Source: Desulfobacterales bacterium
GTDB lineage: Bacteria; Desulfobacterota; Desulfobacteria; Desulfobacterales; RPRI01
DNA: 5,894 nt
Assembly: GCA_030689795.1 (NCBI GenBank)
Contig: JAUYEO010000216.1
Coordinates: 1 to 5,894, forward strand
Reading direction: 5' to 3'
Part shown: positions 5,891 through 5,894 of the stretch, piece by piece
How the letters are laid out: every line of letters starts with the position of its first letter
Numbering within the stretch: position 1 is the first letter of the stretch
The notes under the pieces: generated by a model
Seen by the model: only the letters and a program-made list of their open reading frames with translations
Databases searched by the model: none
Told to the model about the DNA's origin: nothing
Position numbers and translations under genes: made by a program

Positions 5891-5894
5891 TAAT

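Overview
The window looks like chromosomal DNA from an anaerobic, moderate-GC Gram-negative bacterium, most plausibly a Desulfobacterota (former Deltaproteobacteria) lineage. That placement is an inference. It rests on the style of the proteins (a crotonase-type hydratase, a GAF-bearing PilB/GspE ATPase, a Ste24-like M48 protease with a TPR tail) and on several short intergenic repeat motifs of a kind I associate with such genomes. No rRNA, tRNA, CRISPR array, transposase or phage gene is visible.

Layout. Positions 1-162 hold the edge of a small palindromic repeat, then a sigma70-like promoter region with a spaced dyad that could be an operator. A complete enoyl-CoA hydratase/crotonase gene follows (163-954, +). 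Positions 955-1359 carry no convincing gene. They hold a candidate promoter (986-1012), an imperfect hairpin (1058-1098) and a 228-bp MITE-like element (1103-1330) whose 40-bp terminal inverted repeats match at 38 of 40 positions. Just past its right end begins a small two-helix membrane protein gene (1360-1602, +). The main gene (1645-3954, +) follows after 42 bp: a PilB/GspE-type secretion/pilus assembly ATPase with an N-terminal GAF domain. A short degenerate repeat (3955-3989) separates its end from a convergent gene on the minus strand (5839-4004), a multi-pass M48 zinc metalloprotease with a further helix and about three TPR units at its C-terminus. Upstream of that gene lie a perfect 19-nt hairpin and a dispersed-repeat-like motif (5868-5890).

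How the genes relate. The small membrane protein and the ATPase are co-oriented and close, so they may be co-transcribed. No pilin, PilC/GspF platform protein, PilT or other secretion gene is in view, so the ATPase appears isolated here. The crotonase (acyl-CoA metabolism) and the M48 protease (membrane protein quality control by family analogy) seem functionally separate.

The most interesting point is that the ATPase's GAF domain carries the discontinuous N[K/R]-F-x3-DE signature known from cyclic-nucleotide-type GAF domains, while the following MshEN-like region lacks the RLG motifs used for c-di-GMP binding in MshE. This suggests a different ligand input into a pilus/secretion motor. The second is the MITE-like element beside the small membrane gene, which may have changed that gene's leader.
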